Source: Streptomyces spirodelae (GTDB lineage: Bacteria; Actinomycetota; Actinomycetes; Streptomycetales; Streptomycetaceae). From it: DNA of 64,000 nucleotides. This document shows positions 17,279 to 26,308 of this stretch, piece after piece. The notes below the pieces were generated by a model that searched no databases, was not told the DNA's origin, and worked only from the letters and a program-made list of their open reading frames with translations. Within the stretch, counting starts at the first letter, position 1, and every line of letters begins with the position of its first letter. The position numbers were made by a program, and so were the translations under genes. The DNA is taken from assembly GCF_017676385.1 (NCBI RefSeq), contig NZ_JAFFZN010000001.1:248001-312000 (forward strand), in the 5' to 3' direction.

Positions 17279-18106
17279 ATGGCGCACCGGCAGGAGATCT
17301 CCGCCTGGCGCCCGACGGTCCCGGGCGTCAGTGAGGTCTTCCACGCCCACTACACCGAGCACTCCTACCCCATGCACGTCCACGACGCCTGGACACTGCT
17401 GATCGTCGACGACGGTGCGGTCCGCTACAACCTGGACCGCCATGAGCGAGGCACCCCGAACGACACCGTCAGCCTGTTGCCTCCGCAGGTTCCGCACAAC
17501 GGCTCGCCTGCCACTTCCCAAGGCTTCCGCAAGCGTGTGCTGTACCTGGACACCTCGCAGCTTGACGAGAGTCTCATCGGCCCGGCCGTCGACGGTCCCG
17601 ACTTCACCGACCCCGTCCTGCGCAGACGTATCGGACAGCTGCACACCGCCCTCGCCGGCCCGGGCGACGAACTCGAGGCGGAGAGCCGACTGGCCCTCAT
17701 CAGCCGGCGCCTGCACGAGCTCCTGCGTCCCAGGCTGGCCGTTACCGGCAGCCCGGTGCCCGACCGTGGCGTCGCCCAGGGGCTGCGCGACCTCCTCGAC
17801 GAGCGGCTCCGCGAGGGCACCACGCTGGAAGAGGCCGCACGCGTGCTCCACGCCCACCCCGCCCACCTCGTACGGGCCTTCAGCGCCACGTTCGGCATCG
17901 CGCCCCACCAGTATGTGACCTCACGCCGCGTCGATCTGGCCCGTCGGCTGCTCCTCGAAGGACAGCCGCCGAGCGAGGTGGCGACCGCGGCCGGCTTCTA
18001 CGACCAGTCCCATCTCACCAGGCATTTCAAGCGCGTCCTGGGTGTCGCGCCCGGCCGCTACGCCCGTACGGGAGCGCCTCGGCCGGGCGGCGCGCGCCGA
18101 CACTGA
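17279..18106 (+). CDS. AraC-family transcriptional regulator
   Basis: A 275-residue AraC regulator. The N-terminal cupin-type sensing domain (about residues 1-130) includes HAHYTEHSYPMHVHDAWTLL and LLPPQVPHNG. The C-terminal double-HTH (about 165-270) includes LEEAARVLHAHPAHLVRAFS, then SEVATAAGFYDQSHLTRHFK and GVAPGRYAR. ATG 17279 is used; an in-frame TTG at 17264 is less likely. It faces the DUF2000 gene with 49 bp between them and probably controls it. Confidence 0.9.
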   Translation: MAHRQEISAWRPTVPGVSEVFHAHYTEHSYPMHVHDAWTLLIVDDGAVRYNLDRHERGTPNDTVSLLPPQVPHNGSPATSQGFRKRVLYLDTSQLDESLIGPAVDGPDFTDPVLRRRIGQLHTALAGPGDELEAESRLALISRRLHELLRPRLAVTGSPVPDRGVAQGLRDLLDERLREGTTLEEAARVLHAHPAHLVRAFSATFGIAPHQYVTSRRVDLARRLLLEGQPPSEVATAAGFYDQSHLTRHFKRVLGVAPGRYARTGAPRPGGARRH

Positions 18107-18312
18107 CGCCTCTTCTTCCCGGCGTCTCTCCCACTTCCCTGCGGCGGCTGCCGGTGAGCGCGTCCGAAAACCGGCCTTTCCAGCGGCGGACCTGCCAGGT
18201 ACATACCAAATGGGTCCCAGGAGCGGCATCAGCGCGCCGGGCACCAGCGCTCGGGCCGCGGCCCCCTGGCCCTCGTACGCGGACTGGACACCCCCGCTCG
18301 AAGGAGACAGTC

Positions 18313-18975
18313 ATGGCTCGAAGATCCCTCAAGGCCACGGTGGTGACGGCAACGCTGTTCGCCGCCGCGTTCTCCGCCCAACCCGCTCAGGGCGCGCCCA
18401 GCATGATCACGGACCCGCCGCCGGACAAGATCGTCATCGATGTCGCCACGGTCAACGGCTCCGGCTGCCCCGAGGGAACCGCCAAGGTCGCTGTCGCCGA
18501 GGACAACACGGCCTTCACGGTCACCTACAGCGACTACCTGGCCCAAGTGGGGCCGAACTCGAAGCCCACCGACCGCCGGAAGAACTGCCAGCTCAACCTC
18601 ATCGTGCACGTACCGCAGGGGTTCACGTACGCGATCGTCAGCGCGGACTACCGCGGCTACGCATACCTGCAGCCCGGGGCCAGCGGCCTGCAGAAAGCCT
18701 CGTACTACTTCCAGGGGTCCTCGGACACCGCGGCGACGAGCCACCCGTTCAACGGACCGCGGGACGGCAACTGGCAGGCCACCGACTCCACGGACTGGGG
18801 TCAGCTGGTGTGGAAGCCGTGCGGCGAGCAGCGCAACTTCAACGTCAACACGGAGATCCGGGTCGACTCCGGCACCTCGGACCCGGCCAAGACGAGCTTC
18901 ATGACCATGGACTCCACCGACGGGGACATCAAGACGACCTACCACTTCGCCTGGAAGACCTGCCCGACTTCCTGA
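18313..18975 (+). CDS. DUF4360-containing secreted protein
   Basis: A 220-residue exported protein. Residues 1-28 are a Sec signal peptide (MARRSLKATVVTATLFAAAF, cleavage near AQGA). The mature part matches DUF4360: IDVATVNGSGCPEGTAKVAV, then KNCQLNLIVHVPQGFTYAIV, YRGYAYLQPGAS and a closing MTMDSTDGDIKTTYHFAW. Four Cys (in SGCPEG, KNCQL, WKPCGE and KTCPTS) probably form two disulfides. The ATG has a good AAGGAGA RBS. Function unknown; the family is frequent among secreted actinomycete proteins. A strong hairpin follows at 18994-19023. Confidence 0.85.
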   Translation: MARRSLKATVVTATLFAAAFSAQPAQGAPSMITDPPPDKIVIDVATVNGSGCPEGTAKVAVAEDNTAFTVTYSDYLAQVGPNSKPTDRRKNCQLNLIVHVPQGFTYAIVSADYRGYAYLQPGASGLQKASYYFQGSSDTAATSHPFNGPRDGNWQATDSTDWGQLVWKPCGEQRNFNVNTEIRVDSGTSDPAKTSFMTMDSTDGDIKTTYHFAWKTCPTS

Positions 18976-18993
18976 CGTCCGAGTGGCGATGCT

Positions 18994-19023
18994 GCCTGCT
19001 CCGCGGCTGACCGCGGAGCAGGC
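18994..19023 (+). terminator. Hairpin terminator after the DUF4360 gene
   Basis: Perfect 13-bp inverted repeat GCCTGCTCCGCGG (18994-19006) and CCGCGGAGCAGGC (19011-19023) with a CTGA loop. The following 250 bases to the LysE gene contain only a TATTCT -10-like hexamer at 19212. Confidence 0.75.
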
Positions 19024-19274
19024 CCGCGGCAGGGCCCATGCGAGCGCGGTTGGCCGAACGTACCCGTGAGGTCGGGTCCCTGGACCGTCTTGAGGCGCAC
19101 CCGTCGACGCGATCGCTCACCGAGGGGCGAGCGCAACGGCCCCGGCCGGGCGTTGGACGAACAGGGCGGAAGGCTGCTGGAAATCGGGAGGCGCGGCGAA
19201 TCGGAAGATCGTATTCTGACGCGATCAGCGGTGCCGGCGGCCGGACCCACAGCGCCGGGGAGCGGAGGATACCG

Positions 19275-19925
19275 ATGCTGGGAGTGGCGAACCTGCCCGC
19301 CTACGCACTGGGGACTCTGCTGATTATTGTGCTGCCGGGGCCGAGCTCGCTCTACACCCTGTCGGTGGCGGCACGGCGCGGGGTGCGTACGGGCTACCGC
19401 GCCGGGGCGGGCGTCTTCCTCGGTGAGATGGTTCTGATGCTGCTGGCGGCGGCGGGCGTGGCCTCGCTGCTGCAGGCCAATCCGGTGGCGTTCGCCGTGG
19501 TGCGGTACGCGGGAGCCGGTTACCTCGGGTGGATCGCCCTCGGTATGCTCCGCGCGGCCTGGAAGACGTGGCGCACCAGGAAGGAGCCCGCCGACGGCCC
19601 GCAGACCCCGGAGGAGCCGGCGGTCGAGCGCCCGTTCCGCCGGTCCGTACTGATCACGTTGCTCAACCCGAAGGCGATTCTCTTCTTCATCTCCTTCTTC
19701 GTGCAGTTCGTGGACCCTGCCTACCCGTATCCGGCGTTGTCCTTCGCGGTGCTGGCGGTGGTCTACCAGTCGATCAGCGTCTGCTACATCACGGCCCTGA
19801 TCCTCGGTGGTACCTACTTGTCCGCGCAGTTCAGGCGGCGCAAGCGACTGTCGGCCGGCCTCACCACCGGTGCGGGCGCCCTGTTCTTCGGCTTCGCGGC
19901 GAAGCTCGCCACGGCCGGGGGCTGA
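19275..19925 (+). CDS. LysE-family amino-acid exporter (LeuE-like)
   Basis: A 216-residue, six-helix RhtB/LysE-type exporter. The start MLGVANLPAYALGTLLIIVL with the conserved PGPSSLYTLSVAARRG is the family N-terminus and is characteristic of the LeuE (leucine efflux) branch. Further matches are AGYLGWIALGMLRAAW, FRRSVLITLLNPKAILFF and FFVQFVDPAYPYP. A charged loop (about 95-120) separates the two halves. ATG 19275 follows CGGAGGATACCG. It is probably monocistronic; the nearby minus-strand WYL regulator is convergent. Confidence 0.87.
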   Translation: MLGVANLPAYALGTLLIIVLPGPSSLYTLSVAARRGVRTGYRAGAGVFLGEMVLMLLAAAGVASLLQANPVAFAVVRYAGAGYLGWIALGMLRAAWKTWRTRKEPADGPQTPEEPAVERPFRRSVLITLLNPKAILFFISFFVQFVDPAYPYPALSFAVLAVVYQSISVCYITALILGGTYLSAQFRRRKRLSAGLTTGAGALFFGFAAKLATAGG

Positions 19926-19992
19926 GACAGCGCGGGACCGCGCGCCGAAGGCCGAGGTGGTCTGCCCACGCGAGCCGGCTCCCGCGGCCTGC

Positions 19993-21042
19993 TCATGCGG
20001 TTTGCTCACGCGTCGGGGAGGCCGTGGTGGTGGTACCGGACGCGGCCTCGGCGCAGCGGCGGGCCAACCGCGCGAAGGCGTCCTTGAGTTCGGGCGGCCC
20101 GACGACCTCGATGCCGGCGTCGAACCTGGCGATGGTGGCGGCCAGTCCGGGCCACGACCACGAACCCAGGACGAGCCGGCAGCGGCCGGGGGCGAGCTCC
20201 TCGACGAGTCCGTCACGGGCGTAGCGGGACACATCGGCCGCTGGCAGGTCGAGGATCACCTCGCCTCGGCAGGGCCAGTCCCCGGGGCCGTCCGCACCCC
20301 GGAACCTTCCGGCGACGAAGGCGGCCACCTCACCTCCTCCTGGGAGTTCGCGCGGCGTGAAGCGGGGCCCCGTGGGGGTGCGTGGCGCGATCCGGTCCGC
20401 ACGGAAGGTGCGCCAGTCCTGGCGGTCGAGGTCCCAGGCGAGGAGATACCAGCGCCCGCCCGAGGTGACGAGGTGATGGGGCTCCGCCCGCCGCAGCGTG
20501 GTCTCAGCGCCGCTCCCGTCCGGCCCTGTCCCTCCCGGATGTGCGGAGGTGTAGTCGAAGCGCAGCACTTCGCGGGCGTGGACAGCGGCGCTGAGGGCGA
20601 TGAGCACACTGCTGTGGACCTGTGGGTCCCGCCCGGCCGCGGGGCGCTCGACGGCGGTCACCCGAAAGGTGTCGATCCGGCGGCGCAACCGGGCGGGCAT
20701 GACCTGCCGGACGGTCGTCAACGCGCGCGCCGCGGCCTCCTCGACGCCGGCCCCCGTCGCGGCCGCGGCGCTCTGCAGTGCGAGTGCGAGGGCCACGGCC
20801 TATTCGTCGTCGAACAGCAACGGGGGCAGTTCGCGCCCGGCGTCGAGCCGGTAGCCGCCGTCGGGGCCCTTGGTCGCCACGATGGGGTAGCCCAACTCGC
20901 GCAGGCGGTCGACGTCACGCCGGACGGTGCGCGGACTGACCCGGAGCCGCTCGGCCAGCAGCGCACCGGGCCAGTCCCGGCGTGCCTGCAGCAGCGAGAG
21001 CAACGACAGCAGGCGCGCTGAGGTCTTCTGCATGTGCCTCAT
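19993..21042 (-). pseudogene. YafY-type HTH-WYL regulator interrupted by one nonsense codon
   Basis: Read from 21042, the frame gives an HTH_11-type domain ([39 protein letters not shown]) and reaches LPPLLFDDE, then TAG at 20800-20802. The same frame continues without shift into AVALALALQSAAAATGAG and a complete WYL domain (HLVTSGGRWYLLAWDL, FRADRI) to 19993. Family members read DDEQAVALAL here, so one C-to-T change (CAG to TAG) breaks an otherwise intact gene of about 349 codons. Re-initiation at GTG 20796 could make a separate WYL polypeptide. It could also be a sequencing error. It is divergent from the AlkZ-like gene. Confidence 0.8.
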
Positions 21043-21301
21043 CCTGCCCCGGGAAGCGGTCAGAAGCTGACCGCTTCTCCTGCCACCGTGCTCACCGAGC
21101 GGGGCGAAACCCGGCGCCCCGGCATCCGACCGACGAACGGAAACCCGACACTGTGCGAGAACTCATCCCCCACCCCGGACGAGGAGAGGGCGAGCTGCCG
21201 ACCAGGTACGTACCGATCGGCACACCCGGAGCGGACACCGGTTACGGCGGTCGGTCGTCCGCACCGCCCCTCCGGCCGGTCGACGAGCACGTGGCGGTGA
21301 G

Positions 21302-22405
21302 GTGGTGACTGTGCTGGACAACCGGGCGCTCAACCGCGCGACTCTCGCCCGGCAACTGCTCCTCGACCGCGCCGACATGCCTGTAGCCGACGCCGTCGCA
21401 CACCTCGGCGGGCTGCAGGCGCAGGAACCCCAGGAGCCGTTCACCGGACTCTGGTCGCGACTGCGCGGCTTCGACCCGTCGGTCCTCTCGGACTCGCTCG
21501 TCCGGCGGCGCGTGGTGCGCACCCATATGATGCGCCGCACCGTTCACCTCCTCACCGCCGACGACGCGCTGGCCTGGCGCGCCCGTCACGACGCCATGCT
21601 GCGTCAGCGGGTGCTCGGGGTGTACCGCCGCGACTTCGAAGGAGTGGATCTCGACGAGCTCGCCGCGGCGGGGCGGCAGGTGATGGCGGACGGCGAGCCT
21701 CGTACGACGTCGGAGCTCGTGCGCGTACTGGCCGAACGCTGGCCGGCTCCCAGGAAACGGGCACTGGGCGAAATGCTGATCCCCGCTCTGCTTCCGGCGG
21801 TGCAGACGCCGCCGCGCGGCCTGTGGCGCGCCAAGGGCGGAGTGCGCAACGCCCTGCTCACCTCCTGGCTGGGGCGGGAGATCGACCCACCGGCCCGCGA
21901 CGGCTCCGATCCGGCCGGTGCGGCCCTGGTACGCCGCTACCTGGCTGCTTTCGGCCCCGCCGCATCGGCCGACCTGCGCGCCTGGTGCGGACTCGCCGGG
22001 CTCCCGGCCGCGGTCGCGGCGGTACGCGAGGAGTTGGTCGCCTTCCGCGACGAGCGGGGCAGGGAGCTGCTGGACCTTCCTGACGCGCCCCGGCCCGACC
22101 CCGGCACACCCGCGCCTGTGCGGTTCCTCCCGGCGTTCGACAACGCGCTCCTCGGCTACCACGACCGCGGCCGGATCATCGATGACGCCGACCGCGGCCT
22201 CTCGGTCGCCGGCGCATGTGTCGTCCTGGTCGACGGACGGGTCTCCGCCACCTGGACCGACGAGGCCGGCACCGTGGTGGTCACCCCGCTGCGCGGCCTG
22301 TCCCGAGCCGACCGCGCCGCCGTCGCCGAGGAAGGGGAGGCGCTGGCGCTGTTCCTCTCCGACAACACCGCCCATCGGGTGCGGATCGCCGCAGAACCCC
22401 ACTGA
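21302..22405 (+). CDS. Winged-helix DNA-binding protein (AlkZ/YcaQ-like)
   Basis: A 367-residue protein of the HTH_42 superfamily that includes the AlkZ and YcaQ DNA glycosylases for interstrand crosslinks. Supporting segments are RATLARQLLLDRADMPVADA, HLGGLQAQEPQEPFTGLWSR, VVRTHMMRRTVHLLTADDA and the C-terminal FLPAFDNALLGYHDRGRI. The catalytic QxQ/QxD motif of true glycosylases may correspond to GLQAQEPQ. GTG 21302 is taken as start; GTG 21311 is also possible. Whether this copy repairs DNA or is one of the many uncharacterised paralogs is open. Confidence 0.75.
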   Translation: MVTVLDNRALNRATLARQLLLDRADMPVADAVAHLGGLQAQEPQEPFTGLWSRLRGFDPSVLSDSLVRRRVVRTHMMRRTVHLLTADDALAWRARHDAMLRQRVLGVYRRDFEGVDLDELAAAGRQVMADGEPRTTSELVRVLAERWPAPRKRALGEMLIPALLPAVQTPPRGLWRAKGGVRNALLTSWLGREIDPPARDGSDPAGAALVRRYLAAFGPAASADLRAWCGLAGLPAAVAAVREELVAFRDERGRELLDLPDAPRPDPGTPAPVRFLPAFDNALLGYHDRGRIIDDADRGLSVAGACVVLVDGRVSATWTDEAGTVVVTPLRGLSRADRAAVAEEGEALALFLSDNTAHRVRIAAEPH

Positions 22406-22453
22406 CCGGCGCAGGCCGCCCGGCAGGCGCCACGTGCTGTGGCCGGTCAGTGG
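22399..22453 (+). terminator. Hairpin terminator overlapping the AlkZ-like stop codon
   Basis: CCACTGACCGG (22399-22409) and CCGGTCAGTGG (22443-22453) form a perfect 11-bp stem around a GC-rich inner region. The left arm includes the TGA stop. Confidence 0.55.
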
Positions 22454-22823
22454 CGCACCGGAACGCCGGGCGGCATGTGACACAACGCGCAGAGTGCGGG
22501 CGGAGTGTCGTGGCATACTCCAAAAAAGCGCCCTTTCCGCCCGGGAGTCACCAGCTCGGGACCGGAAGCCGGCGCACAGGTGCAGCGTCGGCCCGGTGGG
22601 CGCGGCGCTCCGGCACCCCGCCGGGCACGCCGCAGGCTCGCCCGGCGACGGTTTCCGCCCATGACGCCGGATGCCGACACCGACGCCGAAGTCGGTCCGT
22701 CAAGTTGATCTCCCGCTCCGTCGACTTCCGCGCCCATCCGCACGACCGCCGCGGTCCTGCCCCGACCGGGCCGATGCCCTGACGCCATGGCCCGGCGCCC
22801 CCTCCCCCATGGAGTACCACCCG
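22454..22823. other. 370-bp intergenic region without a recognised gene
   Basis: No reading frame here shows homology I recognise. A short A-run near 22522 is the only AT-rich spot and may be part of the promoter for the LmeA-like gene at 22824. Confidence 0.45.
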
Positions 22824-23585
22824 ATGAACACCCGCCGTACCGTCCTCGTCTCCACCTCCGCGCTCGCTGCCGTCGTCGCGGCCGGTGGTGGCGCCAACGC
22901 CCTGATCGAGCACAAGGCCGAGGCACGCGCGGCCGAGGAGGTCCAGTGCCGCCTGGGCTCGGCCGACGGAGTCGAGGCGGAGCTCACGGACCCGCTGGCC
23001 GGGTTGAAGACCCTCACCGGCCGGGTCGGCACACTGCACCTCAGCGCGGACAAGGTCGAGCACGAGGGAACGACTTTCGCCGTCGACGCCGCCCTGCACG
23101 GGGTGTCCACCGACGGCACCGCCGACTCGGGCTCGGCCACCGTCACGGTGGGCTACGACGAGATCGCCAAGCGGCTTCCCAAGCAGGTGCGGGGGATGAA
23201 GCCGGGTACGGACGGTGAGCATCTGACGCTGTCCGGCCCCGTGGCCGGCACCGGCATCCCCGTGACCGTACTGAACACGGTCTCGGCGAACCCCGACGGG
23301 CTGACCATCGCCCCCGACAGCGTCCGCGTCCTGGGCCAGCAGGTGAAGCTCAGCACACTGACATCGCTGCCCGGCATGGACCGCTTCGCCGACCAGCTCG
23401 GTCCCCGCAACGTCGGCCTCGGACAGCTCCCCGAGGGGGTACGGACCACCGGCGCCAAGGCCACGGACAAGGGGCTCGCCCTCAGCTTCCAGTTCTCCCC
23501 CGACCTCCTGAGCTCGTCCGACTCCGACACCTCGGACACCTCCTCCGGCTGTGAGAACGGGGAGGCCGAGAGCGGCAACGCCTGA
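22824..23585 (+). CDS. LmeA-like (DUF2993) phospholipid-binding protein
   Basis: A 253-residue envelope protein. It opens with a short signal-anchor (MNTRRTVLVSTSALAAVVAA) and then a DUF2993 domain, as in mycobacterial LmeA, which binds phospholipid and is needed for lipoglycan elongation. Segments such as LAGLKTLTGRVGTLHLSADK, VDAALHGVSTDG, ATVTVGYDEIAKRLP and VSANPDGLTIAPDSVRVLG fit the family. The C-terminus is a Ser/Asp-rich tail with one Cys. ATG 22824 is preferred to an in-frame ATG at 22809 because the latter would add MEYHP in front of the signal. The gene appears monocistronic. Confidence 0.78.
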   Translation: MNTRRTVLVSTSALAAVVAAGGGANALIEHKAEARAAEEVQCRLGSADGVEAELTDPLAGLKTLTGRVGTLHLSADKVEHEGTTFAVDAALHGVSTDGTADSGSATVTVGYDEIAKRLPKQVRGMKPGTDGEHLTLSGPVAGTGIPVTVLNTVSANPDGLTIAPDSVRVLGQQVKLSTLTSLPGMDRFADQLGPRNVGLGQLPEGVRTTGAKATDKGLALSFQFSPDLLSSSDSDTSDTSSGCENGEAESGNA

Positions 23586-23745
23586 GGCGTTCGCGTCCGC
23601 TGAGGACCTCGGTGCGTGGTGTGAACGCGCTGCGGTGGCGGAGAGCGGAAGGGCCTGACGCCGTTCGGGTGAGCAATCCGGGCGACAAGAAGGGAATCAA
23701 GGCGTCCGGCCGGGCGACCCGCATGTCGGAGTTCGTCGTGCTTGC

Positions 23746-24663
23746 ATGCTGAGAGGCGTGCGAGCGGTAGGGAGGCGCCGGGTGCAGTGGCTTGTCACGT
23801 CTGCGGGGGCATTGATGGTGCTCGTCACCCTGCGGGATGTCTTCCACACCTTGTGGCATCCCACCCGGCACGCGGGCCTGAGCAGATACGTCATGAGGGG
23901 GCTGTGGGAGCTCTCCGCGCGGCTCGGATCGCATCGGCGGGCGGCCGGGATCGTGGGGCCGCTGGCCATGGTGACAGTGGTGGGCACCTGGGCCTTCACC
24001 ATCATCCTGGGGTGGGCGCTGATCTACTGGCCCCATTTGCCGGAGGCGTTCTCGTTCGCGGCCGGGCTGAAGCCCGAGAAGCATTCCGGGCTGCTGGACG
24101 CCCTCTACGTTTCGATGGTCACCGTGGCCACGCTCGGCCTCGGTGACATCGCGCCGAGCGCCGGCTGGCTCCGCATCGTCGGTCCCGCCGAGTCGCTGGT
24201 GGGTTTCGCTCTTCTGACAGCGACCGTCTCCTGGATTCTCGGCATCTACCCGGCGCTCACCCGCCGACGCGCCTTGGCGCTGCGGCTCTCGCAGCTGAGG
24301 AGGTCCGGCATCTCCGCGCAGCAGTTCGAAGGCGCCGCCGGTGCGGCCCTGCTGGAGAGCCTGGCCGCCGATGTGTCACGGGTCTCCGTGGACTTCGCGC
24401 AGTACGCCGAGTCCTACTACTTCCACGACGGCAACGACCGCACCTCACTCGCCGTCAACATTCACCACGCGGCCGAACTCGCCGACCAGGGAAGGCGCGC
24501 CCGGCACCCCGACGTCAGAATGACGGCCGCGGTGCTCTCCAGAGCCCTTGAAGATCTTGCGGACATCCTCGACCGCCGCTTTCTCCGCACCGGCCGGACG
24601 GAGCCGGATGTCTTCCGCGCTTTCCTGGACGATCATGGCCCCAGCGGGCCCGGCCTCGGGTGA
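23746..24663 (+). CDS. Two-transmembrane ion channel protein
   Basis: A 305-residue membrane protein with a pore module. Helices lie at about residues 14-33, 68-98 and 140-165, and a re-entrant pore loop at 119-135 reads ALYVSMVTVATLGLGDIAPS. The filter T-L-G-L-G-D (129-134) resembles the potassium-channel T-x-G-Y/F-G-D but has Leu where Tyr/Phe is usual, so ion selectivity is uncertain. The cytosolic C-terminal half is helical, with SVDFAQYAESYYFHDGNDRT. An N-terminal HTLWHPTR motif is shared with other actinobacterial channels of this type. The gene is monocistronic. Confidence 0.78.
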   Translation: MLRGVRAVGRRRVQWLVTSAGALMVLVTLRDVFHTLWHPTRHAGLSRYVMRGLWELSARLGSHRRAAGIVGPLAMVTVVGTWAFTIILGWALIYWPHLPEAFSFAAGLKPEKHSGLLDALYVSMVTVATLGLGDIAPSAGWLRIVGPAESLVGFALLTATVSWILGIYPALTRRRALALRLSQLRRSGISAQQFEGAAGAALLESLAADVSRVSVDFAQYAESYYFHDGNDRTSLAVNIHHAAELADQGRRARHPDVRMTAAVLSRALEDLADILDRRFLRTGRTEPDVFRAFLDDHGPSGPGLG

Positions 24664-24699
24664 CGCCACGGGGAGCGCCGCTTTGGCCAGTCGGAGGTC

Positions 24700-25075
24700 A
24701 CGTTCCCTCTTGATGGGGTCTGATCGTCAAGTCCTCTCTTCTTCGGCGACGTCGGCACCGCCGGATTCGCCAAGGGCCGATTCTTGCTCCTCCGCAGCCA
24801 GTGGAGCGAGGGGCCGATGGTGCACCTGGTGCCCGCACGGCGGGGCCGACCCCTCCGGAAGACAGCGCACCAGCGGCCCCGACCAGACCGCGCCCGTCCC
24901 CACCGGCACCAGGTACAGCCAGTCGGGGCCCGGCTCCCAGGATGGCGTACTGGGTGAGGCCGCCGTCGGCCTGCTCGGTGACCAGATCCTCGATGAGGCG
25001 GGCGCGGGCCACGATGGCCGCCCGGAACAATGCGGTGGCGTGCGGGTCCATGGTCGCCGGAACTGTCCTTCGAGC
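24700..25075 (-). pseudogene. Decayed SAM-dependent methyltransferase (leucine carboxyl methyltransferase type)
   Basis: From 25051 leftward the frame reads MDPHATALFRAAIVARARLI and EDLVTEQADGGLTQYAILGAG, the N-terminal part and glycine-rich SAM motif of the PPM/TIGR00027 methyltransferase family. Immediately afterwards another frame gives PDWLYLVPVGTG, which in intact members lies about 40 residues further on (EWLRLVPVDF). So an internal deletion plus frameshift occurred at about 24930. Nothing downstream continues the domain. The other bases between 24664 and 25297 show no additional gene. Confidence 0.65.
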
Positions 25076-25297
25076 AGTGGCCGGCGAGTCCGTGTCCGTG
25101 ACGCGGCAGAGCGAACGGAGGAGGGCCGCGTTATCCGGCCAAAGACCGCGCTGTTCGGCTAGCCCGTCCTTCCCACCGTGAGTAGCGTTCCGGGTACCAG
25201 GCGTCAGAAGCCGTGCGGTGCCGTGTAGTTCTCACCGGGTGGGATGCGCGCGGAGCGGTCGGCGGCGGCAGCCTGGGGCCGCCACGTGGCTGGGGAT

Positions 25298-25359
25298 TCG
25301 GGGGATCCCAGCGCCGGGCGGCGAGGCCCCGAGCCGACACTCCGGCTCGGGGCCCTGCT
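25298..25359 (+). repeat. Left copy of a 62-bp inverted repeat with hairpin
   Basis: This 62-bp element matches the reverse complement of 26309-26370 at about 53 of 62 positions without gaps. It contains a perfect 12-bp stem, GGCCCCGAGCCG (25325-25336) and CGGCTCGGGGCC (25343-25354). It lies just upstream of the alpha/beta hydrolase RBS. Confidence 0.8.
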
Positions 25360-25404
25360 TGTACGTGTCCGCTCCGTGCCCTGTGCCGCACGCAAGGAGG
25401 ATCA

Positions 25405-26247
25405 GTGCCCTACGCGACCGTCAACGGGATCGAGTTGTACTACGAGGATCACGGGGCCGGGCAGCCGCTGATCCTGCTGCACGGCTGGGGCACATGCGGT
25501 CAGGTCTGGAGCGCGCAGCAGGCGGAGTTCACCCGCGACCACCGGGTCGTCACGCCGGACTGGCGGGGGTGCGGCCGCTCAGCACGGCCGACGGGCGGCA
25601 CCACGATCGCCGAGAACGCGGAGGACGTCCTGGCACTCGCGAAGACACTCGGGCTGGAGGGGCCGGTGCTCGTCGGATGCTCGGCCGGGGCCGCGATCGT
25701 CCTGGAAGCGGCCAAGCGGGCACCCGAGTCCGTCCGAGCGGTGGTCGCCGTGGACGGGCCCGGCTACTGGCCCGCCGAGCGGAAGGCGGAGCGGCTCGTC
25801 GAGCTGCGGCAGGCGCTGCGCACCGACCGCGCTGTGACGGTCCGGCAGTGGGTCGTGGACTGGTACGGGCCGCTGGCCGACCCGTCACTGCCGGAGTGGA
25901 CGGCCCAGCAGATCCTGGAGTCCTCGGACTGCATCGACGAGATACTCACCGACGCGGTGCGCAACAACCCGCGCGAGACCATCGGGGAACTCGCCGTCCC
26001 CGCTGTCTTCGTGCACGGGAAGCTCGACGCCGAGATCCCCGCCGAGGTGTCCGAGACGCTGGCGGGGCTCGCCCCCCACGGCGAGGCGCACATCATGCGG
26101 GAGTCGGGCCACATGCCGCATGTGGAACAGCCCGCCGAGTTCAACGCGCTGCTGCGGTCCATACTCCGGCGTCTGGCCGCATCCCGTCCGTCCTCACCCG
26201 CCACAGCCGACAGCGCCGACACCGCCGACACCGCCGACAGCGACTGA
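25405..26247 (+). CDS. Alpha/beta hydrolase (haloperoxidase-like fold)
   Basis: A 280-residue soluble alpha/beta hydrolase of the haloperoxidase/epoxide-hydrolase type. It has LILLHGWGTCG at the oxyanion hole, PDWRGCGRS, the nucleophile elbow G91-C-S93-A-G, the acid Asp208 in VHGKLDAEIP and His236 in SGHMPHVEQP. GTG 25405 is clearly the start: AAGGAGG at 25394-25400 has ideal spacing. The C-terminus ends in a low-complexity tail of repeated Ala-Asp-Ser/Thr units. The gene is bracketed by two copies of a 62-bp hairpin-bearing inverted repeat, an arrangement that could mark a mobile or transcriptionally insulated cassette. Substrate unknown. Confidence 0.87.
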   Translation: MPYATVNGIELYYEDHGAGQPLILLHGWGTCGQVWSAQQAEFTRDHRVVTPDWRGCGRSARPTGGTTIAENAEDVLALAKTLGLEGPVLVGCSAGAAIVLEAAKRAPESVRAVVAVDGPGYWPAERKAERLVELRQALRTDRAVTVRQWVVDWYGPLADPSLPEWTAQQILESSDCIDEILTDAVRNNPRETIGELAVPAVFVHGKLDAEIPAEVSETLAGLAPHGEAHIMRESGHMPHVEQPAEFNALLRSILRRLAASRPSSPATADSADTADTADSD

Positions 26248-26308
26248 CGCCCCGAACGGGTACAGGCCCGAACGTGTACAGCAGCAACGGTCACAAGAGC
26301 GATACAGC

